Shown piece after piece: positions 51,481-51,510 of a stretch of 51,510 bases of DNA. This DNA comes from Metabacillus rhizolycopersici (GTDB taxonomy: Bacteria; Bacillota; Bacilli; Bacillales; Bacillaceae). Position 1 is the stretch's first letter. Each line of letters starts with the position of its first letter. The DNA lies in the NCBI RefSeq assembly GCF_020075705.1, contig NZ_JAIQUM010000040.1, positions 1 to 51,510 of the forward strand, written 5' to 3'. The notes under the pieces were generated by a model. That model saw only the letters and a list, made by a program, of their open reading frames with translations, searched no databases and was not told where the DNA came from. The position numbers were made by a program, and so were the translations under genes.

Positions 51481-51510
51481 TCCTTTTCTTTCTTATTCTT
51501 TTTCACTAAG

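Noticed and set aside
1..51510. CRISPR arrays, tRNA or rRNA genes, prophage
   Set aside because: No regularly spaced direct repeats, no cloverleaf-type sequences, and no phage structural or integrase genes were seen.

Overview
The window comes from a low-GC, endospore-forming member of the Bacillaceae. The evidence is an alpha/beta-type small acid-soluble spore protein gene, a YppF-like gene, rocD/rocF, a yybP-ykoY riboswitch, AGGAGG-type ribosome binding sites, and lipoprotein signals with Bacillus-style lipoboxes. No rRNA, tRNA, CRISPR array or intact insertion sequence was seen.

Layout. 1-2.7 kb is gene-poor and rich in dispersed elements: a GC-rich structured RNA that looks like an orphan HEARO/IscB-type omega RNA, two decayed tnpB-3'-end-like elements, two copies of a Bacillus palindromic repeat, a SurA/PrsA-like lipoprotein and YppF. 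2.7-7.6 kb is a thiamine-pyrimidine salvage operon (ylmB-tenA-thiZ-thiX-thiY) behind a TPP riboswitch with a terminator. 7.6-10.8 kb has a BASS-family transporter, an NADPH-dependent FMN reductase and a malic enzyme. 11.3-37.3 kb is a large inositol-catabolism island: a LacI-family regulator, an aldehyde dehydrogenase, a two-subunit transketolase, five Gfo/Idh/MocA dehydrogenases (one IolG-like, two IolX-like), iolE, iolI, iolB, iolD, an iolT-like MFS porter, a sugar ABC transporter with three intact binding proteins and one chimeric pseudogene, and a zinc alcohol dehydrogenase. 37.7-51.5 kb holds ordinary genes: a secreted protein with an L,D-transpeptidase-like His/Cys motif next to a VanW protein, an AlaX-type tRNA editing protein, a spore protein, a kinase-like gene under a manganese riboswitch, rocF-rocD, an acetate transporter, a lactonase, NAD(P)H reductases, an MhqD-like esterase, a flavin reductase, a VOC protein and a YndM-like membrane protein.

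How the island may work. IolG/IolX oxidise inositols, IolI interconverts inososes, IolE dehydrates, IolD opens the ring and IolB forms 5-dehydro-2-deoxy-D-gluconate. The standard Bacillus continuation (IolC kinase, IolJ aldolase, IolA dehydrogenase) is absent. In its place are a split transketolase and an aldehyde dehydrogenase whose promoter carries the same LacI-type operator (core AAGCGCTT) as the iol promoters. Read from C6, 5-dehydro-2-deoxygluconate is a ketose with the threo configuration transketolases accept. I therefore propose a kinase-free transketolase branch giving a phosphorylated ketose plus 3-hydroxy-4-oxobutanoate, which the aldehyde dehydrogenase would oxidise to malate (D-malate by the stereochemistry). 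This is inference and is the main candidate for an undescribed system here.

The ABC part of the island has been duplicated and rearranged: binding-protein paralogues, an ATPase/binding-protein chimera, a stray dehydrogenase tail and a diverged repeat pair of about 190 bp.
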